From contig ML133426.1 of NCBI GenBank assembly GCA_003864495.1, positions 620,001-684,000 of the forward strand: a DNA stretch of 64,000 nucleotides, read 5' to 3'. The number at the start of each line of letters is the position of its first letter. The first letter of the stretch is position 1. The notes beneath the pieces are model-generated. The model searched no databases. It was given only the letters and a program-made list of their open reading frames with translations, and was not told the DNA's origin. Origin of the DNA: Nemopilema nomurai. Taxonomy: Eukaryota > Cnidaria > Scyphozoa > Rhizostomeae > Rhizostomatidae. Positions 1 to 11,805 of this stretch are shown here, in pieces. A program made the position numbers and the translations under genes.

Positions 1-167
1 CTCACAATATATCACATAAGTAAATTATTGGATGCATAGTCTGGATTTGTTTGGAACTTATTTAATCTATTAAATCTATGTCTCTAAATAAATTCTAAAT
101 AAAAAAGTATACTGTTTATAAAAGTTTATGATTTCAGCTAAAAGGTGTAACTATTCAACGGGCGTTT

Positions 168-1139
168 TCACCTGTCTCTAAATAGTGTCTCGAATTCTCT
201 CTTTTCCTTCAAATACCTATTCAAAATCCTCGGCCTCTTTCCTTCCGCATCCTGATATTTCTTCCGCGTCGTGCAGGAGCGTCGATAGCTCGTGTCCACT
301 GGAATGTAGGCTGCTTGTTTGTCAGTCGACTCCTTCGCCTTCTGCAATAGCTGTGAAAAGCCCATGGACGCATCAGAAGTCATTTCATTACTGATTCCAT
401 TGGCACGATCCTCCATGTTCCGTGCTTCATCATGTCCTTGCGGTAGGGGTGCATCTATCGTCTCTATTTCACCAGTCTTTATTTTCAATATCATTGTTGC
501 ATCATTGTAGTCATCACCAATGGCTCTTGTGTCTGCTTGATCTACAGGTATGATATCCGGCATCGTAATAACGCCAATCTTGCCCGGTTGAAGGCCTACT
601 GGCCTCTTCGTTTCAGCACTTCTAATATTCCGTGAAAATCTAGCCGCATTGAAATCGTTTCCATTCGCATGTTTCAATTCAGGAGCGGTGAAAGTCCTTT
701 CAATCCTGTAATTGGCTTTGTACAAAAGATCCTTTTCATTGGTTCTGGGTTGTCTTTCTACCAACCTGGGTAATGATAAATGTTCGCTCTCCCTCTTTTT
801 CTGCTTTTGACTGCAATGGCAGCCACAGTGCTCCGTCCCATCATCCAGAAAACAACCCGTTACGTTAGGGATTCCCAAAAGCCATTCATTAGTCTTGAGG
901 CTGCATCGCCTTTCCGAGTCCAACCTCTTGAATATCTTTTGCTCCTTTTGCCTCGCTAAGCGCAACATTCGAAGCTCATAGTCTAGATTCAATTTCAACA
1001 ACCTTTCATTTCTTCTGTTCACCTTCTCCGTGCTTTGCGTTATCTTGAATATGAGGTTGGAAAGGGGCTCCCTTTTCGCTACCCTGTTTGACTCAGGGAA
1101 GTTCATGGAATCACCAAGCTGTGAAATGCTCCCTTGCAT
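168..1139 (-). CDS. Uncharacterised 323-residue protein, single-exon reading frame
   Basis: An uninterrupted frame of 323 codons from ATG at 1139 to TGA at 168. An in-frame TGA lies 9 bases before the ATG, so the start is plausible, although a possible splice acceptor (GGCAG) also lies just upstream and the frame could be the last exon of a longer gene. The product is hydrophilic, with no signal peptide or membrane segment. Residues about 25-80 are rich in Arg, Lys, Glu and Leu and could form a helix or coiled coil. A Cys cluster with CGCHC lies near residue 105. The C-terminal third is charged. I do not recognise a family. It is transcribed away from the protease array and is not part of the repeat. 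The length of the open frame in AT-rich DNA is the main support. Confidence 0.55.
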   Translation of the reverse strand: MQGSISQLGDSMNFPESNRVAKREPLSNLIFKITQSTEKVNRRNERLLKLNLDYELRMLRLARQKEQKIFKRLDSERRCSLKTNEWLLGIPNVTGCFLDDGTEHCGCHCSQKQKKRESEHLSLPRLVERQPRTNEKDLLYKANYRIERTFTAPELKHANGNDFNAARFSRNIRSAETKRPVGLQPGKIGVITMPDIIPVDQADTRAIGDDYNDATMILKIKTGEIETIDAPLPQGHDEARNMEDRANGISNEMTSDASMGFSQLLQKAKESTDKQAAYIPVDTSYRRSCTTRKKYQDAEGKRPRILNRYLKEKREFETLFRDR

Positions 1140-2055
1140 CGTTGTTCACTGCCGTCTCACCACCACCATGCTAATATCTGCAGTCACAATCAAAGCCAGC
1201 TATCGACATGGCTACAGCCTCCATACCACCCTTATTGTTATCTTGATAATTAAATGATAAAGGAACACCACACTGGGTGAAAGACCAGCTTAGTCAAGCG
1301 GATAATGCACTTGACAAGAATTCAACAGAAATTTCTTAGAAAGTCATGAATCGAAAGCGCCCTCTTATGAGCAGTGTGCAATTCAGCATGAAATCCAGAC
1401 AATAGGACTTTCCTGCTTGAACGATACTCACATATTGGTTTGAATTCAAGCCGGAAGAATTTCCCACTAGCAGTTTCGCAGTGAATTCGATCTATGACAA
1501 CTATGGCCTTTGCATTGACCCTCTTAATACTGAGCAATGCAGTTGGAACGAAATTCATATTCAGGGAGGGGGGGGGGGGTGGTCTTACGAATACTAGTGT
1601 ATTACTACGTTTATCATTATCATAAATATCACTTTTTTAGATGCTAAACTTCACAGTTCGATTTTTTTCCTTGAAAAGATGTCATAGCAAGTCTCTAAAA
1701 GCTTGAAGCCCTCATTTTTAAGAATTATAGAGAACAGGATGTTTCTAATAATTCTCGCTGTCCATCAATTATCCACCACAACATTTTGCTGACCACCCCA
1801 GGAATAACAGCAGCCGCCTAAATCTTTGGAAGCTCACAACCAAGCCATCTCATTTCCTAAATTTTTCTTTGACTTTTCTTCTCCAAAGCCCTATTACTGC
1901 CTAGGATTACTTGTACCATTTCACATTCAATAATAACAACTGGTTTTCTGCCTTTTTTTTCTTGTTGACACTGGATTGTCATATTCCATTAGATTTCGTA
2001 CTTTTAATCTCCCACAGCATTCACTATGTGACTTTGCAAATTGATTCAACTGACC
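1140..2055. other. Unique DNA between the 323-codon frame and the protease array
   Basis: No supported gene. It contains a G-run at about 1564-1582 and a 78-codon minus-strand frame (1322-1558) with no recognisable domain, which I do not call. Homology to the repeat units starts abruptly near 2,056, which I take as the left edge of the array. Confidence 0.5.
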
Positions 2056-2928
2056 TATCAATTTGGCATTTCATGTGGCTATGTTCTTAGTAAATGTTCT
2101 TGCCCATTGCCAGATACATATCTTACCTTTTCGGTCTTCATTACAGAAACGCTATTAAGTCTCACCCCAGTCTGCTACCCATTTCTAAATTCAAATTCTC
2201 CATGAAGTCTGTTTATCATGTATGAAGTGCCTGGGTTGTGTAAGAAGAGGTTGATCACATAAATGCATGATTGCTCAGTGCTCCAGAGCCTTTGGGAGGC
2301 ATTATATTTTAAAAAATGTGAATTTTGGGCCGACACACTGCATACAAGCACTGTATACAAAGCTTTGCGAAAAACTTGATTTAATTGCAAAAATTTGGCT
2401 CCTTGTTTGAAACCTTGCCCCCATAAAATGTCTTGTTACCACGATTACAACGGACTTACTTTTAAAAAGGAATAGAAGCAGCTTGCTTTGAATTGTTTCT
2501 GTATTACTTCTAGAGAATCTTGCTCTTTTCTTCCTTTGGTTTTCTATACTCTTTAGCATTTCACATGTTAAGAGCCTCTTATCAAATATAGTTTTAATCT
2601 TCCATAAACCATTTTCTCAACCTAAAAATGATGCGCGATTCATTGCTACGAGCTACGACGAAACGGTTCATTTGCACAGCTTATCTCCATTCACAATAGC
2701 TAATTAATTACTCTCCCACAGCATGGCGCTATTTTCCAATTTATGTAAGCATCCAAGGCATGCTTCCAAAAATTTTTTGACTCTGTTTTGTCAGCTTTGA
2801 AGATTTCTTTGTCTTTGGTGACGTTTTTACTTCTCTACTTCACTTAGAGAGACGGTTTTTAATGATCCTCTTGAGGAATTTCGTGTTTTTTTTGTGAATA
2901 GAGCCCCATGATGTTGATCAAGTTTTGC

Positions 2929-2993
2929 TATAAAGATGACAGCCGGCGTCATTTGGTCATCACTTGGTCAGGTTTCTTGGACAAGACACAACC
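2929..2993 (+). promoter_or_regulatory. TATA box and putative 5' leader, astacin copy 1
   Basis: TATAAA at 2929-2934 is 65 bases before the ATG, leaving room for a start site about 30 bases downstream and a short leader. Directly after it, 2936-2952 is an inverted repeat (ATGAC...GTCAT around GCCGG) with CRE-like half sites; this copy has one mismatch (ACA for ACG) compared with the others. TTGGTCA occurs twice in the leader. Confidence 0.6.
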
Positions 2994-3779
2994 ATGAAGT
3001 CGCTTTTCGGAATTTTGCTTTTGGCTTTCGCCTTCAACTCTGCCTATTGCCTCGAAAATGAAGAGGGTGAGTCGCTTTTTGAATTTTATGGCATCATCTT
3101 TTTAAAGACAAACAGGTTGTATTATTTAGTCGTTGTATTTTATATCTCTACTGAAAACCTGCTTTCTTTGGATCTCAGGCGATTATTTCGAGGGTGACAT
3201 GGAGCTGACTGAGGAACAGAAAATCGGCATTCAAATGTCAATTGACGGAATACCAACATACGGTGCAACTACCTACAAAAATTGGCCAAGGAACATCCCA
3301 TACGCGATCGACAGAAACTTGGGTGAGTTTGGTACAACCAAGGTATTCAGTGTCCTTTAAAGCGATGTCTGACAAATCTGCAACGCTTTAGACATTTACT
3401 CAGTAGGAAATGGCTTTTGCAACTCTCAGCCAGTTGCTATTTAGCTGTAAACTGTGACTTCGTATAACTTTATTGGAAATATTTAGAAAGCCTTGTTTGT
3501 AATGTAAATCGGTATATGTTCAACAGCCAGCCCTAGTATCTTGTAAAAGCGTAATTTTACCTTGCATATCGAAGTTCCCTCTCTACAAGTCACTCTGAAA
3601 TGTTACCAGAATGGCTTAATGGACTGAATTCGCCCTCACTCCACTTATATAATGAGCCACCAAGTTTAGGCCAATCTGCAAGGGGAAATAACGTTACACA
3701 CCGCAGATCTGAAAAAGACCATAGCCTGAAATACCAGAGAGTATCAAAAGATATAATACATACATTATGTAGCAGTGAC

Positions 3780-3811
<32 letters not shown>

Positions 3812-5439
3812 TTAATATACGTCTTTTCCCCGGCTACGTACATCTTTTCTTTCCTTGCGACCGGGTTACACAGGGTTTATGACAGTTGCGTATTATCTGT
3901 CTGAACACGAAAGATTCAAAGCTTTTCTACTCTCCTTATAAAGGCTCAACAGCACGATCAAAGATTGCAGCCGCCATTGCTGACTACCACACATTCACTT
4001 GCCTGAGATTCCACCAGCGAAGAAGTGAATCTGCCTACTTCTATTTCACAACTGGATCAGGGTCAGCTAAGTTTTGCTTTTAGATGTTTTCATTTTCAAA
4101 CTTTTGATAAGGTTTTGTCTGGGATCACGAGCAGACTTTCAAAGCAAAAGTGAAGGTGCATTTCCAACTTTTTATCACTTGGTCGAAAATATAACGTAAA
4201 TGTGCAAAGAGATAATCTATATTATCATTTTATTGTATCGCTTGTATTCACGGGGTTCAGCTTCCATTCCTAAAACTTTGTGAAGCTTGTTCTAAAGATG
4301 TTGCCTTTTTGCAATTGCTTAGAGATAGAATTGCCTAGAAATGCAATTGTTGAACAGCAGTCTTGTCTATATGTACAAAGTATTTTCTACATCTCCTTGG
4401 CAAAAGACAGCTTAGTGCATGACACCTGTTGAGCCATTCTACACAGCCCCTTTTCGCTCCTCTAAAATCTTTAACTGTTTTTGGGTAAGCAAACATGACC
4501 CTCAATTACACCAACACCAACACTATATCAGCTTTTCGACCCTTTCAGGTGCTCCTCCCCAGTTGGCTACAGGGGAAGGCCAAACCACATCAAGCTCGCA
4601 AGAGGATGCTGGCACAAGGGCATTGTTATTCACGAAATGATGCACAGTTTAGGATTCTTTCACGAGCAAAGTCGACCAGATAGAGACAACTTCGTCAACA
4701 TAATCTGGGCAAACATCCCAAGTGGTATACGATCTTAACCTTGCCTAAGTTTCTTTCATGGCTCGATTTCTGTTGATGTGCTGTTGACAACAATGATTTG
4801 TATTACTGGTAGACATCATAATTAATACACTAATTAGCTATTGGCATACCGAAAATTTACCCAAAGCCTTAAATTATACTAGATATGTTCACGAAAAGTA
4901 CGGCTGAATATAAACCAATATGTGGAAGGAATATATTAACGTGATTATTAGCCTTGGCTTCTTTGGAGACTAGAAGGTGAGAAATGGTGTTGAAATTCTT
5001 GGAAGACAAAAGAAAGGCACAAAACATAAGATATTTATCACAATAATAAACATCATCTACAAATATTTTCCGAAACAGTACCACAAATGCGAAGTTAATC
5101 ATAGACAGCATTTCAGCACCTTCTACTTAGTAAGTGGAACATTCAATGTGAAATATTTGTTTGGTGTTCCCATTTTCCTAAACATACTGGTGGCTGAATT
5201 TCTTTTTATCATCTCCCCCAGACAAAAGACACAACTTCAACAAATACGACTACGGTACAATCAGGTCAGGCAGCAGCCCTTACGACTACATGTCCGTCAT
5301 GCACTACGGTCGCACTGCCTTTGGAAGTGGCAAGGTGACAATCGATGCCAAGAATAACTACTACGATAAGAAGATTGGCCAGCGAGGTGGATTCAGCAGT
5401 GAGGACGTAAAGCAAATCAGAACAAAATACCAGTGCTAG
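2994..5439 (+). CDS. Astacin-family secreted zinc metalloprotease, copy 1 (5 exons, 242 aa)
   Basis: Exons 2994-3066, 3179-3322, 3944-4061, 4549-4724 and 5222-5439; intron phases 1, 1, 2, 1, all GT-AG. Residues 1-19 form a signal peptide with an ILLLAFAF core. The propeptide is only about 30 residues and contains FEGDM (28-32), whose Asp caps the zinc in astacin zymogens. The catalytic domain starts near the [10 protein letters not shown] segment (60-69). [19 protein letters not shown] (140-158) supplies the zinc histidines and catalytic Glu141, and SVMHY (195-199) is the Met-turn with the zinc-side Tyr199. Cys92-Cys242 and Cys113-Cys132 match the two family disulfides. The protein stops right after Cys242, so there is no EGF, CUB or ShK domain. 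It would be an exported endopeptidase; substrate unknown. Loop residues 120/122/127/130 are R/R/K/R. The start has a good context (ACCATGA). Confidence 0.92.
3780..3815. repeat. (TA)n microsatellite in intron 2 of copy 1
   Basis: Alternating TA run of about 35 bases. Copy 7 has a counterpart at about 43189-43220; in copies 2, 3, 5 and 6 it is contracted to a few TA units, and it is lost in copy 4. Confidence 0.85.
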
Positions 5440-8400
5440 ACACGTGTGGCCTGAACTGATCCAACGATTCCTTCACTTGATATCAAATATAGCAAATTCC
5501 TTATTGAAAAATGGCTTGAAATTTACATTGCATGATGAAATATGAATAACTTGTCTTTTCTGCTGACTTCTTTCTTTTGTGCCACCCATTTTTGGGACAG
5601 CACTCTTGCCACCCATTTTTTGGCACATCTTCGAGGATCATCTGACAACGATCTCCTCGTAAAAATAGCATTTATTTGATTGAACTAAAATCCCGAAAAT
5701 TACACTACTGAATGAAGCATGATGCCGCCAGAGCTCCTTTTATCATTGCCAGCCCACAATTTTGTATATTAGTTACTGTAACAACATGAGGCAATGACTT
5801 CTTCGAGACACAAAGTATTTATAACCACAAATTTCTTGAATAATCAAACAGCAACGTACTTAGGCACTGACTCTTTCGCATTTTTATCAGAATGCCAAGA
5901 CCAACTTTAACTTTCTAAGCTGTGCCTAACCTACGATAATTGACTGCCTTCGAATAAGCCTTTACGTATGATTCATAATTTCTAGTGGAACTAAAATAAC
6001 CTGCTATATAACTTGAAGACGGCATTCGAGTTTCTAGCAATCTCTACGAAGCTAATCCAAGTGTGTGGTCAGTTAGTTGATGCCGACCCCACTCAACTGC
6101 GCTACATGAAATAGACCATTTCACAAAATCTTCCAACCTCTGAGATACTTGCTACTCAAGAAATTAAGCAGGAGAGAAAAGGGCCTAAAAATCACGAAAA
6201 GCTATTTCTACTACATATGTTTGCATATCTAAGGAGTATTCCATGTCGAGTTATTTTCGAAATGGTCTCTCTTTATCAATGGCTCCATTCTTTACCTTTG
6301 ATTACTCCTTTTGTATTTACATGAAAATATACCTTTGGGAAACTCACCCCCTCTAAGGTCGCGAAATTCAAAGCGTTTTCTAAACTTTCTTGCAGCCTGC
6401 GGTCTAGTTTTCAAGAGCACAGCCGCATCGATTCTTTCCCTCGAGCATTCGTTCATAATATCAAAATTTCAATTGGATGTCTCCCATTTCTGTTTTTACT
6501 AAAAAGAGTTCAACAGGCCATCGATTGCCTAGCATCCAATTTTGTGTTTCCTTTCTAGAGATAATGGAAAGAACGTAAGTAAAGGCTGGCGTGCTTGTAT
6601 TTCATTTCGATGTCCATATTCGCGCTTTCCAGATTATCACATGGTCTTTTGGATCGCTTAAGCTGCTCTGACTCGCTTGAACGAAACGAGAGCCTCTCTT
6701 CCAATAACCTGTCAATTTCAATAAGCTATCCATTTGACAGCAGGGTCATGAAACCAGATACAGCTTGAGTAGTAGGGTTGTACTTACATAGGCAATCGCC
6801 CCCATCTTATCTTATGTATAATTCTTGTATATTCGTTGCCGGAAAGTCGGTTGCTGGTGTGGAAATTTCAAAGAAAAATGCTTTTAACATGCATTTCAAA
6901 AAGTTTGTGATGGAGAGGCAATCAGAGATAACAAATTTAAGTTAAACTTTTCCTAAGTATCCCAAGTCTTTCTGAAAACTTAATTACTTTGTAAAATTTG
7001 TCAAGGTCTGTATGTGAAGTTTCTTGTTTCCTGTCTTCGTGATAAAGCGCCTAAAAGGTGGGAGTTTTATTTGTGCGATTGTTTGATACTATGCTAATTA
7101 AATGAGCGCTTCTTTATACTTCTATAGGTTATATTAGATGCTTTTAAAATAAGTGTTAATTGGCACCACACAATTAAAAGCTTACCCTAACTTTTTAACA
7201 AGTATAGAGATCTAGAAATTAAAAACTAAAGTTCTTTCATTCTAGCTAGTTTTCATACTAGAATATGTTCATAGATTTATAAATACTATAATATAATAAG
7301 TGAACACATTTATTACAGCCACTTTTCCATGCCAGAAAATAATCAGAACAGGCTTTGCATACATCCCATAGAAGTGTTTGGCTCTGTCAATAATCAAATC
7401 CCAACGTCGGCCTTTTATCTCTCCTGAGCTCTTCTTCACGTGACGTATGGAACATTTCTAAGCTTTAATCTTTAACTTTTCTTCTGAGTTTTTATGCACC
7501 GAAAGTCATTAAAATCATAATGACTTTTAATTCGATTTTATTTCTTTGTGCTAATTTTTAATTCCCCTTTTCAATCGAAAAATAGTACTTTTCTAATTTT
7601 TGTTATTAAATTGTAGTGTCAAAGTTTACGGATTAAGTCATAAAATATTTCCTGTCCCGAACGCTTCTTGTCAATTAGTTCCTTTCCAGCGTAATTCCTG
7701 GATAGTATTATAATTCCTAAAGCTTTAAACATGCACCATGGCTGAATAGTTTTGATCATTGAAACGTACAGAAAACTAATGTAGCTATTAATGTCATACG
7801 CTTGAAGAATGTCACGTCTTGAAGAATATGAAAATTCAAAACTATAATTTACACAGAATTTTCACTAGATTAAATATTTTCATTCAAAAAGAAATAAGTG
7901 TCAAAGTTGATACATTATCAACGAACAAACTATAGCACTTGAACGTGAAATAAAGCCAAATGAGTCTTTAAGTTTGAAAGGTTACGATGACAAGTATTCT
8001 TTATAATATTGGAAAGTTTCCTTTTCCGAATGTAAACATGATACTTTGTGTTTTGAAAATATTGAAAAATTCCTTTGATTGAGTGAGACTTCTTGCAACT
8101 TTCAAATTTTGCAAATTCGATCTAAGTTTGTCTGCCTTTTGTTTTGCCATGTGGTCTGCCGGATCTTTTGGACTACATTCCAACTTGGAGTCAACGAATC
8201 ACTAACACGGTGATTTTTAAAAGACAGATGTTACTTAATTGTTTACGGCAACTTTATTACTTCTTAAAATCTCCCTGGTTTTAACAAAAACATGCAGATA
8301 CCTACTGTGGCTACGACGTAAAATTTTCCAAATCATATAGGGAACGTTTTTAAAAACACTTAAATCGGCACTGCAAATTTTTATTCGACACTGCCAATAC

Positions 8401-9274
8401 TTAGCACAAGAACTAAAACTGCATCATTCACTAACCTGTAAAAACAACTGTCTATCAATTTAGATTTTCATGTGGCTATGCTCTTAATAAATGTTCTTGC
8501 CCAATGCCACATACATATCTGACCGTTTTGTTCTCCATTATAGAAATACTAATAAGTCTCACCCCAGTCTGCTACCTATTTCTAAGTTTAAATTCTCCAC
8601 GTCTTTTTATTATGTAAGAAATGCTTGGGTTGTGTAAGAAGAGGTTGATCACATAAATTCATGATTGCTCAGTGCTCCAGAGCCTTTGGGAGGCATTATA
8701 ATTTAAAAAATGTGAATTTTGGGGCCGACACACTGCATACAAGCACTGTATACAAAGCTTTGCGAAACAATTGATTAATTGCAAAAATTGGCTTCTTGTT
8801 TGAAACCTTGCCCCATAAAATGTCTTGTTACCGCGATTACAACGGACTTACTTTTAAAAGGAATAGAAGCAGCTTGCTTAGAATTATTTCTGTAACACTT
8901 CTAGAGAATCTTGCTCTTTCTCCCTTTGGCTTTCTCTACTCTTAACACTTAACTTGTTAAGAGCCTCTTTTCAAACATAGGTTCAATCTTGCGTGAGGCC
9001 TTGACGAAACGATTCATTTGCACAGCTTATCTACATTAACAATAGCAAATTAACTATCCTCCCACAGCATGGCACTATTTTCCAATTTATGTAAGTATCT
9101 TAGGCATGCTTCCAAAATTTCATGAACTCTATTTTGTAAGCTTTGAAGTTCTCTTTGTCTTTGGTGACGTTTTTACTTCTCTACTTCACTTAGGGAGACG
9201 GTTTTTAAAGATCCTCTTGAGGAATTTCGTGTTTTTATTGTGAATAGAGCCCCATGATGTTGATCAAGTTTTGC
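5440..9274. repeat. Spacer 1 between astacin copies 1 and 2
   Basis: No supported gene. It starts with the 3' flank, which carries a short tandem duplication of a GCCACCCATTTTTTGGGACA-type motif (5581-5600, 5608-5627). I found no AATAAA close to the stop. 7502-7527 is a perfect 10-bp inverted repeat (AAAGTCATTA/TAATGACTTT) kept in all spacers. Short ORFs recur in other spacers only because the DNA is duplicated. This spacer lacks the 38-bp ATTTGCAT-containing segment found in spacers 3-7. Confidence 0.7.
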
Positions 9275-9339
9275 TATAAAGATGACGGCCGGCGTCATTT
9301 GGTCATCACTTGGTCAGGTTTCTTGGACAAGACACAACC
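9275..9339 (+). promoter_or_regulatory. TATA box and putative 5' leader, astacin copy 2
   Basis: TATAAA 65 bases before the ATG, followed by the perfect inverted repeat ATGACG-GCCGG-CGTCAT. Confidence 0.6.
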
Positions 9340-11805
9340 ATGAAGTCGCTTTTCGGAATTTTGCTTTTGGCTTTCGCCTTCAACTCTGCCTATTGCCTCG
9401 AAAATGAAGAGGGTGAGTCGCTTTTTGAATTTTATGGCATCATCTTTTTAAAGACAAACAGGTTGTATTATTTAGTCGTTGTATTTTATATCTCTACTGA
9501 AAACCTGCTTTCTTTGGATCTCAGGCGATTATTTCGAGGGTGATATGGAGCTGACTGAGGAACAGAAAATCGGCGTTCAAATGTCAATTGACGGAATACC
9601 AACATACGGTGCAACCACCTACAAAAATTGGCCAAGGAACATCCCATACGCGATCGACAGAAACTTGGGTGAGTTTGGTACAACCAAGGCATTCAGTGCC
9701 CTTTAAAGCGATGTCTGAAAAATCTGCAACGCTTTAGACATTTACTCAGTAGGCAATGGCTTTTGCAACTCTCAGCCAGTTGCTATTTAGCTCTGAACTG
9801 TGACTTAAAATAACGTTATTGGAAATTATTTAGAAACATTGTGTGTTAATGTTTTAGTCGGTATGTTAAACGAGCCAGCCCTAGTATCCTTGTAAAAACG
9901 TTATTTCGGTACCTTGCATATCAAAGTCTCCCTCTCTACAAGTCAGTCTAAAAGTCTTGAATGGCTTAATGGCTGAATTGCCCTCATATTATATAATGAG
10001 CCACCAATTTAGGCCAATCCAAGGGGAAATACCACGTTACACACCTCAGATCTGAAAAAGACCAAGCCTGAAAGGGTATCAAAAGATATCAAAAGTAACC
10101 TTTTGTTACTGGGCATTGTGTGCTTGATATACTATATACTACATTATGTATATATTATATAATTAATATCCGTCTTTTCCCGGGCTACGTAGGTCTTTTC
10201 TTTCCTTGCGACCGGGTTACACAGGGTTTATGACAGTTGCGTATTATCTGTCTCAACACGAAAGATTCAAAGCTTTCCTACTCTCCTTATAAAGGCTCAA
10301 CAGCACGATCAAAGATTGCAGCCGCCATTGCTGACTACCACACATTCACTTGCCTGAGATTCCACCAGCGAAGAAGTGAATCTGCCTACTTCTATTTCAC
10401 AACTGGATCAGGGTCAGCTAAGTTTTGTTTTTCGATGTTTTCATTTTCAAACTTTTGATAAGGTTTTGTCTGGGATCACGAGCAGACTTTCAAAGCAAAA
10501 GTGAAGGTGCATTTCCAACTTTACACTTGGTCGAAAATATAACGTAAATGTGCAAAGAGATAATCTATATTATCATTTTATTGTATCGCTTGTATTCACG
10601 GGGTTCAGCTTCCATTCCTAAAACTTTGTGTAGCTTGTTCTAAAGACGTTGCCTTTTTGCAATTGCTTAGAGATAGATGCAATCTCCGAGTTCACTGCCT
10701 ATACAAGATGAATTGAATTGCAATTGTTGAACTGCAGTCTTGTCTATATGTACAAAGTATTTTCTACATCTCCTTGGCAAAAGACAGCTTAGTGCATGAC
10801 ACCTGTTGAGCCATTCTACACAGCCCCTTTTCGCTCCTCTAAAATCTTTAACTGGGTAAGCATGACCCTCAATTACACCAACACCAACACTATATCAGCT
10901 TTTCGACCCTTTCAGGTGCTCCTCCCCAGTTGGCTACAGGGGAAGGCCAAACCACATCAAGCTCGCACGTGGATGCTGGCACAAGGGCATTGTTATTCAC
11001 GAAATGATGCACAGTTTAGGATTCTTTCACGAGCAAAGTCGACCAGATAGAGACAACTTCGTGAACATAATCTGGTCAAACATCCCAAGTGGTATACGAT
11101 CTTAACCTTGCCTAAGTTTCTTTCATGGCTGATTTCTGTTGATGTGCTGTTGACAACGATGATATGTATTACTGGTAGACATCATAATTAATACACTAAT
11201 AAGCTATTGGCATACCGACAATTTACCCAAAGCCTTAAATGGAACTGGATATACTCACGAAAAGTACGGCTGAATATAAACCAATATCTGGATGGAATAT
11301 ATTAACGTGATTATTAGCCTTGGCTTCTTTGGAGACGAGAAGGTGGGAAATGGTGTTGAAATTCTTGGAAGGCAAAAGAGAGGCACAAAACATAAGATAT
11401 TCATCACAATAATAAACATCATCTACAAATATTTCCCGAAACAGTACCACAAATGCGAAGTTAATCATAGACGGCATTTCAGCACCTACTACTTAGTAAG
11501 TGGAACATTCAATGTGAAATATTTGTTTGGTGTTCCCATTTACCCAAACATACTTGTGGCTGAATTTCTTTTTATCATCTCCCCCAGACAAAAGACACAA
11601 CTTCAACAAATACGACTACGGTACAATCAGGTCAGGCAGCAGCCCTTACGACTACATGTCCGTCATGCACTACGGTCGCACTGCCTTTGGAAGTGGCAAG
11701 GTGACAATCGATGCCAAGAATAACTACTACGATAGGAAGATTGGCCAGCGAGGTGGATTCAGCAGTGAGGACGTAAAGCAAATCAGAACAAAATACCAGT
11801 GCTAG
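9340..11805 (+). CDS. Astacin-family secreted zinc metalloprotease, copy 2 (5 exons, 242 aa)
   Basis: Exons 9340-9412, 9525-9668, 10295-10412, 10916-11091 and 11588-11805, with the same phases and splice sites as copy 1. All active-site and cysteine residues are kept. Differences from copy 1: Val42 in the propeptide, Ser166 in place of Ala (IIWSN), and Arg220 in place of Lys; loop residues 120/122/127/130 are again R/R/K/R, with codon CGT at 130. Intron 2 has many small deletions compared with other copies (around 9,960-10,140), several in homopolymers, which may be consensus errors; they do not touch the exons. Reads as a functional secreted protease. Confidence 0.92.

Noticed and set aside
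3886..3943. Extension of exon 3 upstream to a possible AG at the GGTTACACAG word
   Set aside because: The AG at 3942-3943 gives the phase required by exon 2 and the length expected for the family between the mature start and first helix.
4419..4640. Frames starting near MTPVEPFYT overlapping exon 4 of each copy
   Set aside because: Shadow frames of the HEMMH exon and its upstream intron; the correct frame is fixed by the zinc motif and intron phase.
4977..5357. 124-143-codon frames running from intron 4 into exon 5
   Set aside because: Out of phase with the astacin exon (they read the Met-turn exon in another frame).
6311..6502. 63-codon plus-strand frame repeated in spacers
   Set aside because: Same reason; in spacer 7 it is cut by the foldback element and indels elsewhere change its frame freely.
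8001..8183. 60-codon minus-strand frame repeated in most spacers
   Set aside because: It recurs because the spacers are duplicates; no domain, no splice partners and no independent conservation.
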